Origin: CAZDKK01 sp964506245
GTDB taxonomy: Bacteria; Eisenbacteria; RBG-16-71-46; CAIMUX01; WJJG01
Reading direction: 5' to 3'
DNA: 64,000 nt
Assembly: GCA_964506245.1 (NCBI GenBank)
Contig: CAZDKK010000003.1
Span: 77,943 to 141,942 of the forward strand
The notes under the pieces: model-generated
The model's input: the letters and a program-made list of their open reading frames with translations, nothing else
Databases searched by the model: none
Told to the model about the DNA's origin: nothing
Program-made: the position numbers and the translations under genes
Part shown: positions 8,407 through 16,734 of the stretch, piece by piece
Position numbering within the stretch: position 1 is the stretch's first letter
Layout of the letters: each line of letters begins with the position of its first letter

Positions 8407-9111
8407 CTACTTCTTCTGCGCCTCGAACGGACCCTCGCTGAGAATCGAGCAGGTCTTGATGAAGTCCAGTTTCGGGAAGTTCTGCGTGAGATAGGCGTTT
8501 CCTTGCATCATGATCTTCATCTGATCGGGACCGGACCCGCGCGGCGGTCCCTCACCGTACGCGGCGTAGAGCGCATCGACGACCTCCATGCCCTGGACAA
8601 CCTGCCCGAAGGGGGCGAAGCGCTGCTGGTCCAGGAACGAGTTGTCCTTGTAGTTGATGAAGATCTGGGTGGTGCGGGAGTTGGGCGCAGCGCTCTGCGC
8701 ATAGGTCACGTAGCCCCGCGTGTTGCTGCGCTTGACGGGGTCGTCCAGGATGTTGGCAGACCGCCACGCCGTCGTGACCGCGGGATCGGCGTGGAGCCCG
8801 GTCTGAGCCATGAAGTTCGAGAGCACCCGGAAGAAGCGGCAGTCGTTGTAGTAGCCATTCGCGACCAGGTTGTAGAAGCGATCCGCGCCCTGGGGAGCCC
8901 AGTCGCGGTGCACCTCGATGATGACGTCTCCCTTGCTCGTCTCGAACTTGGCTGTAAACACCGGGGGGGCCTGCTTGCGCATCGAGTCGGCGCCGGGGTC
9001 GAGGAGTGGGTTGGGTGGGCTCTGGGCGAGCACCGTGGTCATGGAGAGCACGGCCAGGAGCGTTGCCAGGCCGATGCCTGCGCTCCAGCCGCTATTGCGT
9101 ACACGTTTCAT
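8407..9111 (-). CDS. Secreted cyclophilin-type peptidyl-prolyl cis-trans isomerase
   Basis: The product is 234 aa; the ATG at 9111 is preceded by GGGAGG and opens a signal peptide (to about residue 31, ending VLAQ). The cyclophilin core follows: FETSKGDVIIEVHRDWAP, RFYNLVANGYYNDCRFFRV, then TQIFINYKDN and FAPFGQVVQGMEVVD. The usual FxRVIxGFMIQGGD strand appears as FFRVLSNFMAQTGLHAD and the GxANxGPNTNGSQF loop is replaced by AQSAAPNSRTTQIFI, so it is a divergent member. The expected role is protein folding in the periplasm or outside the cell, in keeping with the many exported multidomain proteins around it. Confidence 0.88.
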   Translation of the reverse strand: MKRVRNSGWSAGIGLATLLAVLSMTTVLAQSPPNPLLDPGADSMRKQAPPVFTAKFETSKGDVIIEVHRDWAPQGADRFYNLVANGYYNDCRFFRVLSNFMAQTGLHADPAVTTAWRSANILDDPVKRSNTRGYVTYAQSAAPNSRTTQIFINYKDNSFLDQQRFAPFGQVVQGMEVVDALYAAYGEGPPRGSGPDQMKIMMQGNAYLTQNFPKLDFIKTCSILSEGPFEAQKK

Positions 9112-9160
9112 CCCGGCAGACCTCCCTTCGATGACGCCACGGACCATCCGGGCGCGTGGC

Positions 9161-9169
9161 AGTATATCA
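9161..9169 (-). promoter_or_regulatory. Extended -10 element of the cyclophilin gene
   Basis: Minus-strand TG-A-TATACT (hexamer 9161-9166, TG at 9168-9169) lies 50 nt upstream of the ATG at 9111. No good -35 is visible. Confidence 0.4.
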
Positions 9170-9250
9170 GAAGCTCGACAGCGCTGGCAGGAAGCCCGGG
9201 CTGCTCGGCGGCCACCCGCGGCGGCGCGGCTCCGGCGCGCGGCGAGCCGG

Positions 9251-10015
9251 TCACTCCTCCCGGTCGCGCGGCAGGTGCGTTCCGCTCGAACCCGGGGCGG
9301 GTATCCCCGGTTCCGGATGGCCACCGTACAGCGCGTGCGCCTGGAGGTGTAGCGCGAGCGCGCTCGGAAGCCGGAGTTTACGACGGATGTTGGCGAGGTA
9401 GGCGGCAATGGTCTTCTCACCCAGGCCGAGGGCTGCGGCGATTTCCCAGAGGTCATGACCCTTGCCCAGGCGGGTCATCACCTGCATCTCGCGCTGCGTC
9501 AGCACACCGGCCGGATCCTGCCACTCGGTTGCAGCCGGGGGGGAGGGCCGCGGTCGATGCCCAAGGGTGACCGGCCCGCGGATCAGGCCCTCGCCACCGG
9601 ATCCCCCGGGGACATGGATGCCCCCGCCTAGGATCTCGCGGACCGCGGCGATCAGGGACGCCCCGGGCTCCTGCAGGCCGGCCACCCCGCGCGCACCCGC
9701 CCGCAGCGCACGTTCCGCCAGTCCGGTGTCATTCCCCCGCGTAAGCAACAGAACCGGAAAGCCCGGGCGTAAGTGCCGCAACTCGCGAACCAGCGCCAGG
9801 CTGTCGGCTCCCTTGAGCGCCAGATCGATCAGCGCGACATCAGGATGGAGGCGCACCAGCGCATCGAGCGCCTCGGCTGGCGTGGCGGCTTCGCCCACGA
9901 CCGTGAGGTCCGGCTCCCGCCCGATCAGTTGCGCCAGGCCCTGGCGCAGGAGGGTGTCGCCATCAACCAGCAGGACTCTTCCGGGCTGACCCGAAGGACG
10001 GAAAGCGCGGTTCAT
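9251..10015 (-). CDS. Orphan NarL/LuxR-family response regulator with altered receiver
   Basis: The product is 254 aa. Residues about 13-130 form a receiver: acidic pocket LLVDGD, phosphoacceptor Asp in DVALIDLALKG, and the Thr of VLLLTRG. The conserved Lys that normally follows in GARGYLLK is absent (GARGVAGLQE), so phospho-signalling may be weak or abnormal. Residues about 170-235 are a LuxR-type helix-turn-helix (LTQREMQVMTRLGKG, EKTIAAYLANIRRKL), although the usual KTVKxHxxxI reads KTIAAYLANI. No histidine kinase is adjacent. It should act as a DNA-binding regulator; targets are unknown. Confidence 0.82.
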   Translation of the reverse strand: MNRAFRPSGQPGRVLLVDGDTLLRQGLAQLIGREPDLTVVGEAATPAEALDALVRLHPDVALIDLALKGADSLALVRELRHLRPGFPVLLLTRGNDTGLAERALRAGARGVAGLQEPGASLIAAVREILGGGIHVPGGSGGEGLIRGPVTLGHRPRPSPPAATEWQDPAGVLTQREMQVMTRLGKGHDLWEIAAALGLGEKTIAAYLANIRRKLRLPSALALHLQAHALYGGHPEPGIPAPGSSGTHLPRDREE

Positions 10016-10527
10016 AAGCGTCGTTCCTCACCATCGACTTGCAGGCACATTCGTCGGCCCCGAACAACCGCCGCCCGGGGCTTCCTATACTCGGAGAACG
10101 GTTGCTTATCACATGCCATCCTCTCACAGCGGGCGTGCCGAGGGAAGGCAAATCCGCGCTGGCGCAATTCTGCCGGAAGTTGTAGACTGAAGTTGAGCCT
10201 GTACCGGGAGGATCTTGCGTATTAGGGTGATGGTCACAAACTAACAGCTGTGCCGTCGGACGGGGATCTCAATCCGGGGTTCCCTATGCCGGTGAAATGT
10301 GATCGCACCCGTTGGCGTCCCTCCCGAAGTCCAAGTCGGCTGGCGCGGCCGGGGCGGGTGTGCTTCTCATGCGCCCCATGCCCGCTCGCAACCGATTCCG
10401 GGAAACCTGGCGGCTTTGCCGGGGTGTCTGGGCTGCTCAGGCGGAATGCCGATCCGGGACAGCACCGGTGGAATTCTGGGTCCACGGGGAGAGGCATGAC
10501 GTCCGGGCAGGAGCACGGAGGTGCGTC
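10016..10527. other. Gene-free divergent region
   Basis: It lies between the LuxR-type regulator (minus) and the HEPN gene (plus). A TATACT hexamer occurs at 10086-10091 on the plus strand without a matching -35. Possible reading frames here have no Shine-Dalgarno and no recognisable product. Nothing else is seen. Confidence 0.5.
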
Positions 10528-11220
10528 ATGAACACGTTCGAGTCGTGTTTGGCCAAGGGACGGCTCAAGCAGATCGAACCCGATGCCGAGCGGGTCGCGA
10601 AGGAGCTTGAGACGGCCAAGGAGGAGCTTGAGCGCGCTCGCACGGCGTTCGTCTCACGTCGCTGGGACGAAGTTGTCACCCAGTCCTACTTTGCCATGAC
10701 CCGCCTGGCGAGGGCCGCGGTCAACTCCCGCGGCTACCGCGACACGAACCTCTACGGGCTGCTGACGGCTCTCGAACACCTGCTGATTGAGCCGGGTGAC
10801 TTGCGCAAGGAGACGACCGCCGACATCCGCGAGGCCAAGGACCTCAAGGACTCGGTCTACTCCGGGCGCCGGGCGCAGGGGCGGGACGCGCGCCAGCTTC
10901 TGGTGGCCGCCCATCTCCTCGCCAAACAGGTCTTCGCCATGCTCCTGCTGCCCGGATTCGAGGACATCGAGATCCCGACCGAGATGCCCCAGGCATCCGA
11001 GCAGCCTCGGCCCCGCAACAACGGTCCGCGGATCGAGGATGAAGCCTACGAGCGGGGGCAGGAACACTGGCGGGCGCAGACGCAGAGGCTGCCCTCGCGC
11101 GGGAGAGTGCCGCGCCGCCCGCCCGCCCCGGACTACTACGATCACGACAATGAGGGTCGCGGCCCGATCTGGCGGCCGCCGTCGAGCCGATCCTCTGGAC
11201 CCTGGCGCGCGGCCGACTAG
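10528..11220 (+). CDS. HEPN-domain protein with disordered C-terminal tail
   Basis: The product is 230 aa; the ATG at 10528 follows GGAGGTG. Residues about 10-140 are helical and fit a HEPN fold: the ELERARTAFVSRRWDEVVTQSYFAMTRLARAAV helix pair, then NLYGLLTALEHLLIE and AQGRDARQLLVAAHLLAKQVFAMLL. The classical RxxxxH RNase motif of toxin HEPN proteins is not obvious, so an RNase role is doubtful. The final 75 residues are Pro/Arg/Asp-rich and probably unstructured. No nucleotidyltransferase (MNT) partner lies next to it, unlike in typical HEPN-MNT toxin-antitoxin pairs. Function unknown. Confidence 0.7.
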   Translation: MNTFESCLAKGRLKQIEPDAERVAKELETAKEELERARTAFVSRRWDEVVTQSYFAMTRLARAAVNSRGYRDTNLYGLLTALEHLLIEPGDLRKETTADIREAKDLKDSVYSGRRAQGRDARQLLVAAHLLAKQVFAMLLLPGFEDIEIPTEMPQASEQPRPRNNGPRIEDEAYERGQEHWRAQTQRLPSRGRVPRRPPAPDYYDHDNEGRGPIWRPPSSRSSGPWRAAD

Positions 11221-11295
11221 CCGCCCGGTTCTGCCGGCGTATGCCCTGGCGCTGCCGTTCCCGCAAGCGCGGTGGCACCGAGGGGGACTGGGGTC

Positions 11296-12804
11296 TTACG
11301 CCCCGATCGACCCCGACATCTGCTCTCTCAGCTCCTGCCGAATGCGCAGCGTTTGCTCGCTGAGACTCACCTTGTAGATGTGCGGATTGAGCAAGCGTCG
11401 CGACGTGGGATGGAGCTGCTCGAGCTGCGCGCGGGCGCATTGGCGCGATTCGCTCAGCGTGGGCAGCGCGCGAACCAGCCGGCCTTGGCGAATGATTGGC
11501 TGCAGCAGCGGCTCCACGGATGTGATGCCCACGTATCGCTTCTTCTCGTACTCGATCAGCGGGTGGTGGCCCACCGGGCCCGGGTCGCCGGCCCGGATCT
11601 GCTCACCTTCCTGGGCGATCAGATCGCCCTCCAGCCAAGGCTCGGTGCCCTTCATGCGCCAGACCTGCTTGACGCCGGGGAGCGTCGACTTGGTGGCGCG
11701 CTCGGCTACCTTGAGGCGGGGGCGCCAGTGTCCGTCCTGTTCGATCGCGGCCAGCTTGTAGACCCCGGTCAGGGACGGCTCCTGATGGGAAGTGACCAGA
11801 CGCGTGCCGACCCCCCAGAGGTCGATGCAGGCGCCCTGGATCTTCAGATCGTGGATGATCCACTCGTCGAGGTCGCCTGAAGCGATGATCTGCGCGTCGC
11901 GCAGGCCGGCCTCGTCGAGCATTCTGCGGGCCGCGATGGACAGGTAGGCGAGGTCACCCGAATCGAGGCGGATGCCGCGCAACCGCCGCCCCTTTCGGGC
12001 AAGCTCTTGGCCCACGCGGATGGCGTTGGGCACGCCCGAGCGCAGCGTGTCATAGGTGTCGACCAGGAGCACACAGTGTTCCGGATAGGTCTCCGCGTAG
12101 GCGCGGAAGGCGGCGCGCTCGTCGGGGAAGGCCATGATCCACGAATGGGCCTGCGTGCCGCCCACGGGGATCGCCAGCAGGCGCCCCGCTTCGGTGTTCG
12201 AGGTGGACCCCACGCCTCCGATGTAGGCCGCGCGGGTGGCTGAGAGCGACCCATCTACGCCGTGCGCCCGCCGCAGGCCGAACTCCATGACGTTGTCGTG
12301 GCCTGCCTCGTCGCATACGCGGGCCGCCTTCGTGGCGATGAGGGTCTGGAAGTTTATGGTGTTGAGGAGCGCGCTCTCGAGGAACTGGGCCTGAAAGAGC
12401 GGTGCGTGGACGCGCAGGATCGGTTCCAGGGGGAAGACGAGCGTGCCTTCGGGAACCGCGTAGAGGTCGCCGCTGAAGCGGAAGTGAGCGAGCTGCGCGA
12501 GAAACTCGTCGGAGAATAAGCCGAGTCCGCGTAGGTAGTCGACCTCCGCGGGAGTGAACCTGACGCCGAGCACGAAGCGAACGACATCGGCCAGGCCGGC
12601 TGCTACGCAGTAGCCCCCTTGCTCCGGGATCCTGCGCAGGAACAGGTCGAAGACCACCTGCCGCTCATGGAGCCCAGCGCGCAGGTAGCCATTCATCATC
12701 GTCAGCTCGTAGAGGTCGGTGCGCAGTCCGCTGGGCGGATACCCGTACGATGCATCCCCGGAGGTCGGGGAGATCCCGGGGCCGCTGCTCTGGTCCACCG
12801 GCAT
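11296..12804 (-). CDS. pncB: Nicotinate phosphoribosyltransferase
   Basis: The product is 502 aa, with the start at ATG 12804. It makes nicotinate mononucleotide from nicotinate and PRPP, using ATP, in the Preiss-Handler NAD salvage route in the cytosol. Visible family motifs are LRTDLYELTMMNGYL near the N-terminus, GGYCVAAGL, the GVGSTSNTEAG loop, LLVDTYDTLRSGVPNAI and IRLDSGDLAYLS, which binds the phosphoribosyl group. Length fits the roughly 480-500-aa bacterial PncB class. It starts 10 nt after the end of pncA, so the two genes form one operon that converts nicotinamide to the mononucleotide in two steps. Confidence 0.94.
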   Translation of the reverse strand: MPVDQSSGPGISPTSGDASYGYPPSGLRTDLYELTMMNGYLRAGLHERQVVFDLFLRRIPEQGGYCVAAGLADVVRFVLGVRFTPAEVDYLRGLGLFSDEFLAQLAHFRFSGDLYAVPEGTLVFPLEPILRVHAPLFQAQFLESALLNTINFQTLIATKAARVCDEAGHDNVMEFGLRRAHGVDGSLSATRAAYIGGVGSTSNTEAGRLLAIPVGGTQAHSWIMAFPDERAAFRAYAETYPEHCVLLVDTYDTLRSGVPNAIRVGQELARKGRRLRGIRLDSGDLAYLSIAARRMLDEAGLRDAQIIASGDLDEWIIHDLKIQGACIDLWGVGTRLVTSHQEPSLTGVYKLAAIEQDGHWRPRLKVAERATKSTLPGVKQVWRMKGTEPWLEGDLIAQEGEQIRAGDPGPVGHHPLIEYEKKRYVGITSVEPLLQPIIRQGRLVRALPTLSESRQCARAQLEQLHPTSRRLLNPHIYKVSLSEQTLRIRQELREQMSGSIGA

Positions 12805-12814
12805 GGCGCCCTCG

Positions 12815-13453
12815 TCAGAGTAGGTGGCGGCTGAAGGCGAAAGCCACGCCGGCTTGCCCCATCTGGCGGCGGGCTTCGTCCAGCGAGCCTTCCAGGTCGA
12901 TTGCGCGGCAGCCGTCCTCGACCACAGTGACCGCGAACCCCAGCCTGCGCGCGTCGAGGGCCGAGTAAAGCACACAGAAGTCCGTGGCCAATCCCATCAG
13001 ATAGACCCCGTAGACCCCGAGCTCCTTCAGCGCGCCCGCCAGTCCGGTGGGCGTGCGGCGGTCGTTCTCGAAGAAGGTCGAGTAGGAGTCGATCTCCGGG
13101 TCGGTGCCCTTGCGGACGATGAGGCGGGCGGCCTGGGTGACGAGCAACGGGTGGCTCTCAGCCCCGCGCGTCCCCTGCACGCAGTGATCGGGCCACAGAG
13201 TCTGGGGTCCGTGGGGCGTCTCGATCCGCTCGAACAGGCGGGCTCCCTCGTGGGCCGAGGCGAAGGACTTGTGGCCGCGCGGGTGCCAGTCCTGGGTGAG
13301 CACCACGTGCCGGAAGAGGGGCGTGAGGCTGTTGACCACCGGGACCACCTCTTCCCCACCTTGGACCCCCAGCGCGCCTCCGGAGCAGAAGTCGTTCTGG
13401 ACGTCGACAATGAGGAGCGCATCCCGCGCACGATCCACGTGCAGGCGTTTCAT
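12815..13453 (-). CDS. pncA: Nicotinamidase (isochorismatase family)
   Basis: The product is 212 aa; the ATG at 13453 follows GGAGGG. It deamidates nicotinamide to nicotinate. The catalytic Asp is in LLIVDVQNDFCSGGALGV, the metal ligands are in VLTQDWHPRGHKSF, the catalytic Lys in LIVRKGTDPEID and the nucleophilic Cys in LMGLATDFCVLYSALDA. LWPDHCVQGTRGAE is the PncA-typical WPxHCVxGT motif, which separates it from other isochorismatase-fold hydrolases. First gene of the pncA-pncB operon, divergent from the papain-like protease gene. Confidence 0.94.
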   Translation of the reverse strand: MKRLHVDRARDALLIVDVQNDFCSGGALGVQGGEEVVPVVNSLTPLFRHVVLTQDWHPRGHKSFASAHEGARLFERIETPHGPQTLWPDHCVQGTRGAESHPLLVTQAARLIVRKGTDPEIDSYSTFFENDRRTPTGLAGALKELGVYGVYLMGLATDFCVLYSALDARRLGFAVTVVEDGCRAIDLEGSLDEARRQMGQAGVAFAFSRHLL

Positions 13454-13735
13454 GGGCCCTCCGCAGTGGAACGAGGAATGCTGGTAGAAGCTGTCTATCG
13501 GCCTCCGCCGCAATCAGCTACAGCATCTTGCCCGCGGCGGCCGCCCATCGGAGCCCTGCCGCGGGCCGATTGCCAGCCTGGATAGCAGATGCAGTAGGCT
13601 ACCAGTACTCTTCGTTCCACAACCCATTGTTCGCCCGGTCGGGCGTCCTGTAAAGCCCGGGGACTCGGCCAACCAGGTGCCCCGGTGCCGGTCTGCCCGG
13701 CTCCGGGCGCGGCGCGTGCGCCGGGGGCCGCAATT

Positions 13736-13744
13736 TGCTATAAT
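13736..13744 (+). promoter_or_regulatory. Consensus extended -10 (TGCTATAAT) of the papain-like protease gene
   Basis: A perfect TATAAT at 13739-13744 with TG at 13736-13737 lies 90 nt upstream of the GTG start. The surrounding DNA is very GC-rich and no -35 is seen. The remainder of 13454-13834 holds no gene. Confidence 0.6.
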
Positions 13745-13834
13745 TCACTGAAATCGATCGCTTCTGGACTCCCGCGTGCGCCCAGACGATCTGTGCCCGG
13801 TGGGCCAGCGCGGGACCGATAAGGAGGTACGTCC

Positions 13835-15982
13835 GTGGAGGACTTCTCGGGATCCGGCTTGGCGCGTGGCTCCAGATGCTTCTTGGCGGCGCTGCTCTGC
13901 GTGGCAGCCTCGGCCATGGGATCCGGTCCCCGGGCCGACGCTGGCGAGGCCCCGGATGGCTACGCGTACGATCCGACGGACGAGATCGCGGCCGTGCGGG
14001 CCGAGATCGACGCCAACGGCTTCGGCTGGGAGGCCGGCATCACCTCGATGAACATGCTGCCGCCGGAGAAGAGGCCGGCACTCACCCCGCTGCCGCTGCC
14101 CCCCGGGGAGACCGGCCTGCTGCCCCCGGGCTCTCTGGAGGTCCGACCCTCCGACCGCGAGCTGCCGGTGCGATGGGACTGGCGCGAGAACGGCGGCACC
14201 ACCCCGGTCAAGAACCAGGGCGGTTGCGGAAGCTGCTGGGACTTCGGCGCCACGGCGGCCTTCGAGTCGGTGATCAAGATCTACACCGGGATCACCTATG
14301 ACCTGTCGGAACAACAAGTCCTCGTCTGCAACGAACGCGGTTTCGATTGCGGGGGAGGCTGGCCCTATGCGGCATACGAGCTCTTCATGTTTCCCGGAGC
14401 GGTCTTGGAGTCTTGCATGCCCTACACCGGCAACGACAACTCGCCGTGCACGCAGAATAGCTGCACCTTCGTCGACATTCTCGACGGCTTCGAGGATGTC
14501 GCCAGCGACATCACCACGCTGAAGGAGAAGATCTACGATCACCCGATCGCCGTGGCCTTCACGGTCCAGAACGACTTCTTCTCCTATTCCGGCGGCTGCT
14601 ACGAGAGCAGCCTCGGCGGCGCGGTCAACCACATCGTGCTGCTCGTCGGTTGGGACGACTCGCTGTGCGACGGGAACGGTGCCTGGATCGCCAAGAATAG
14701 CTGGGGCCCGGGCTGGGGTGAGGGCGGCTACTTCTACGCGCGGTACGGTACCTGCAACATCGGCTCCTATGCGCAAGAGATCTTCTACAGCGGGGTGGGT
14801 CAGGTGCACATCAGCCACAACCCGCTGCGGGACACCGAAAACGTGACCGATCCTTACCTCGTTGCCTGCGAGGTGATCTCGCGCGATTATGCGATCGACG
14901 AATCGCGGGTGAAACTGCACTACGACGTCGGCGCCGGCTGGGTCGATGTCGTCATGGAGCCGCAGCGCACCGGGGAGACGCAGACCTTCCAGGCGGAGAT
15001 TCCGGCCCAGCCGCTGGGCACGACCATCAACTACTGGCTCTCGGCCGCGGACATCACCGGGTACGAGGACGTCGATCCCACCGGCGCGCCCGACAACGTG
15101 CACAGCTTCCGCATCCTGCGCACGATGTTCTCCGACGACGTCGAGACCCAGACCGGGTGGACTTGCGGCGTGCCGGGGGATGATGCGATCGACGGTCTGT
15201 GGGAGTGGGGCGTTCCCCAGGGCACGATTGGCCTCAACAGCCGCGTGGGCAATCCGAGCGAGGACCATACGCCTGACCCCGGCGAGAACTGCTACTGCAC
15301 CGGCCTGCTGGCGGGCAGCACGTACTGGGACAACGACGTCGATGGCGGCAAGACGACGCTGCTGTCACCGGCCCTGGACCTGAGCTCGGTCAGCACGGCC
15401 ACCCTCACGTACTACCGCTGGTACACCAACAACGCCGGCCAGTGGCCCGGGGAGGATTACTGGCAGGTCGACATCACCAACGATGGGGAGAACTGGGTCA
15501 ACCTCGAGTACACCAACACGCCGTCGGCGGCGTGGGTCGAGGAGGTCTTCGCGCTCGAGGCGTACATCGATCTGACCGCCAACGTGCAGCTCCGCTTCAT
15601 CGCCTCTGACTACCTGCACGCCTCCAACGTCGAGGGGGCTGTCGACGATGTCGAGATCGTCTCGGTCGAGAGCGGCAGCCAGGGCGTGGGGGCGGAGCCG
15701 CGCATCCGGCGCATCCAGCTGCTTCCGGGCCCGAGCCCGTTCACCGATGCGGCCACGATCCGGCTCGCACTGCCGCGGGCGGTCGATGCTTCGCTGCGGG
15801 TGATGGGCGTGGACGGTCGCGTGGTCACCACGCTGGCCGAGGGACGGCTGGCGGGCGGCCTCCACCGCATCGTCTGGGACGGGCGGGACGCAGCCGGACA
15901 GCCGGTCCCCGCCGGGATCTACCTGCTCCGGCTGATCACGGATGCCGGGGGTGCGGACGGACGGGTCCTGCGCCTGCGCTAG
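13835..15982 (+). CDS. Secreted papain-family (C1A) cysteine protease with C-terminal sorting domain
   Basis: The product is 715 aa, starting at a GTG; AAGGAGGT lies 6 nt upstream and decides this start. A signal peptide (about 12-36) and a short propeptide-like region precede the C1 domain (about 110-320). All catalytic residues are present: Gln128 and Cys134 in NQGGCGSCW, His266 in AVNHIVLLVGWD and Asn288 in IAKNSWGPGWGEGGYF. After it come an Ig-like domain (about 330-425), an M6-like jelly-roll region (about 430-610) that binds carbohydrate or protein in relatives, and a FlgD-like domain ending PAGIYLLRL. It should digest proteins outside the cell or at its surface. Confidence 0.9.
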   Translation: MEDFSGSGLARGSRCFLAALLCVAASAMGSGPRADAGEAPDGYAYDPTDEIAAVRAEIDANGFGWEAGITSMNMLPPEKRPALTPLPLPPGETGLLPPGSLEVRPSDRELPVRWDWRENGGTTPVKNQGGCGSCWDFGATAAFESVIKIYTGITYDLSEQQVLVCNERGFDCGGGWPYAAYELFMFPGAVLESCMPYTGNDNSPCTQNSCTFVDILDGFEDVASDITTLKEKIYDHPIAVAFTVQNDFFSYSGGCYESSLGGAVNHIVLLVGWDDSLCDGNGAWIAKNSWGPGWGEGGYFYARYGTCNIGSYAQEIFYSGVGQVHISHNPLRDTENVTDPYLVACEVISRDYAIDESRVKLHYDVGAGWVDVVMEPQRTGETQTFQAEIPAQPLGTTINYWLSAADITGYEDVDPTGAPDNVHSFRILRTMFSDDVETQTGWTCGVPGDDAIDGLWEWGVPQGTIGLNSRVGNPSEDHTPDPGENCYCTGLLAGSTYWDNDVDGGKTTLLSPALDLSSVSTATLTYYRWYTNNAGQWPGEDYWQVDITNDGENWVNLEYTNTPSAAWVEEVFALEAYIDLTANVQLRFIASDYLHASNVEGAVDDVEIVSVESGSQGVGAEPRIRRIQLLPGPSPFTDAATIRLALPRAVDASLRVMGVDGRVVTTLAEGRLAGGLHRIVWDGRDAAGQPVPAGIYLLRLITDAGGADGRVLRLR

Positions 15983-16010
15983 AGCTCTTGCGGCAGGGAG
16001 AACGGCGTCG

Positions 16011-16670
16011 CTACTGCCCAGGCGGTGCGGCGCCGTTGCTGTTTCCGAGCTTGAACGGAACGCGGTAGATGGGATCGAAGATCTCGCGCAGCCGCTGGCC
16101 GGACGGCCGGCGCAGGAGCAAGCCCACGACCGAGAGCGCGATGAGCACCGGCCACATCCCGTGGGGGCCGCTCAGGAAGCGATCCAGCAGCCCGAGCAGT
16201 GCGGGCACCTCGGCGATGACCCACGCGATCAGGTGCGCGACGATCGTGCGGCCCACGACGTGCTGCACCGCGTCGGCCAGGGGACTGCCGCGCTCGGCTG
16301 CCGCACCCTGCCCCGGCCCGCTCGCTGGGGTCCGGTGCTGGGTGAGTCGGGCCGCCAGGCCCTCGACGCTCTGCTCTCCTTGCCAGAGGCGCGCGGGCCG
16401 CAGCAGCGCCCCGCCGAGCCGGAAGGCCAGATACAAGCAGACGGCCCCGGCCGCCAGGAAGACGATCTCCAACGTGCTGGCCGCCGGCGCGAGACCGATC
16501 GCCCCGCTGCCCGGGCCGCCCGCCGCTCCGGGTCGCAGCAGGACGAGAATCACAGCGGCATAGACGATCACCGCTGCCCAGAAGGCGCCGTACAGAACCC
16601 ACAGGGTACGGGTGGTCAGCCGGCGCAGCTGATCAGCCGGATGCTCCGAAGGCACGCTTGCGTTGCTCAC
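16011..16670 (-). CDS. Four-helix integral membrane protein, unknown function
   Basis: The product is 219 aa from a GTG at 16670, preceded by GGAAGGTG. Predicted membrane segments lie at about 22-46, 66-86, 141-165 and 173-188, with an Ala/Gly/Pro-rich linker (about 105-125) between the pairs. The C-terminus is basic and soluble. I do not recognise the family. It starts 64 nt after the gingipain-like gene on the same strand and may be co-transcribed with it. Start and extent are supported by the ribosome site and by the hydrophobic pattern. Confidence 0.6.
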   Translation of the reverse strand: MSNASVPSEHPADQLRRLTTRTLWVLYGAFWAAVIVYAAVILVLLRPGAAGGPGSGAIGLAPAASTLEIVFLAAGAVCLYLAFRLGGALLRPARLWQGEQSVEGLAARLTQHRTPASGPGQGAAAERGSPLADAVQHVVGRTIVAHLIAWVIAEVPALLGLLDRFLSGPHGMWPVLIALSVVGLLLRRPSGQRLREIFDPIYRVPFKLGNSNGAAPPGQ

Positions 16671-16734
16671 AGGACACCTTCCCTCTCGGGGCCGCGGTCC
16701 CGAGCCGTGAGCCGCCTGGCCCGGGCGAAAGGCC

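Noticed and set aside
10230..10310. Possible tRNA suggested by a GGGGTTCCC-like stretch
   Set aside because: No acceptor stem, anticodon arm or proper T-loop could be folded around it.
10250..10531. Short reading frames in the region before the HEPN gene
   Set aside because: No Shine-Dalgarno, no recognisable product and frames overlap one another; treated as non-coding.
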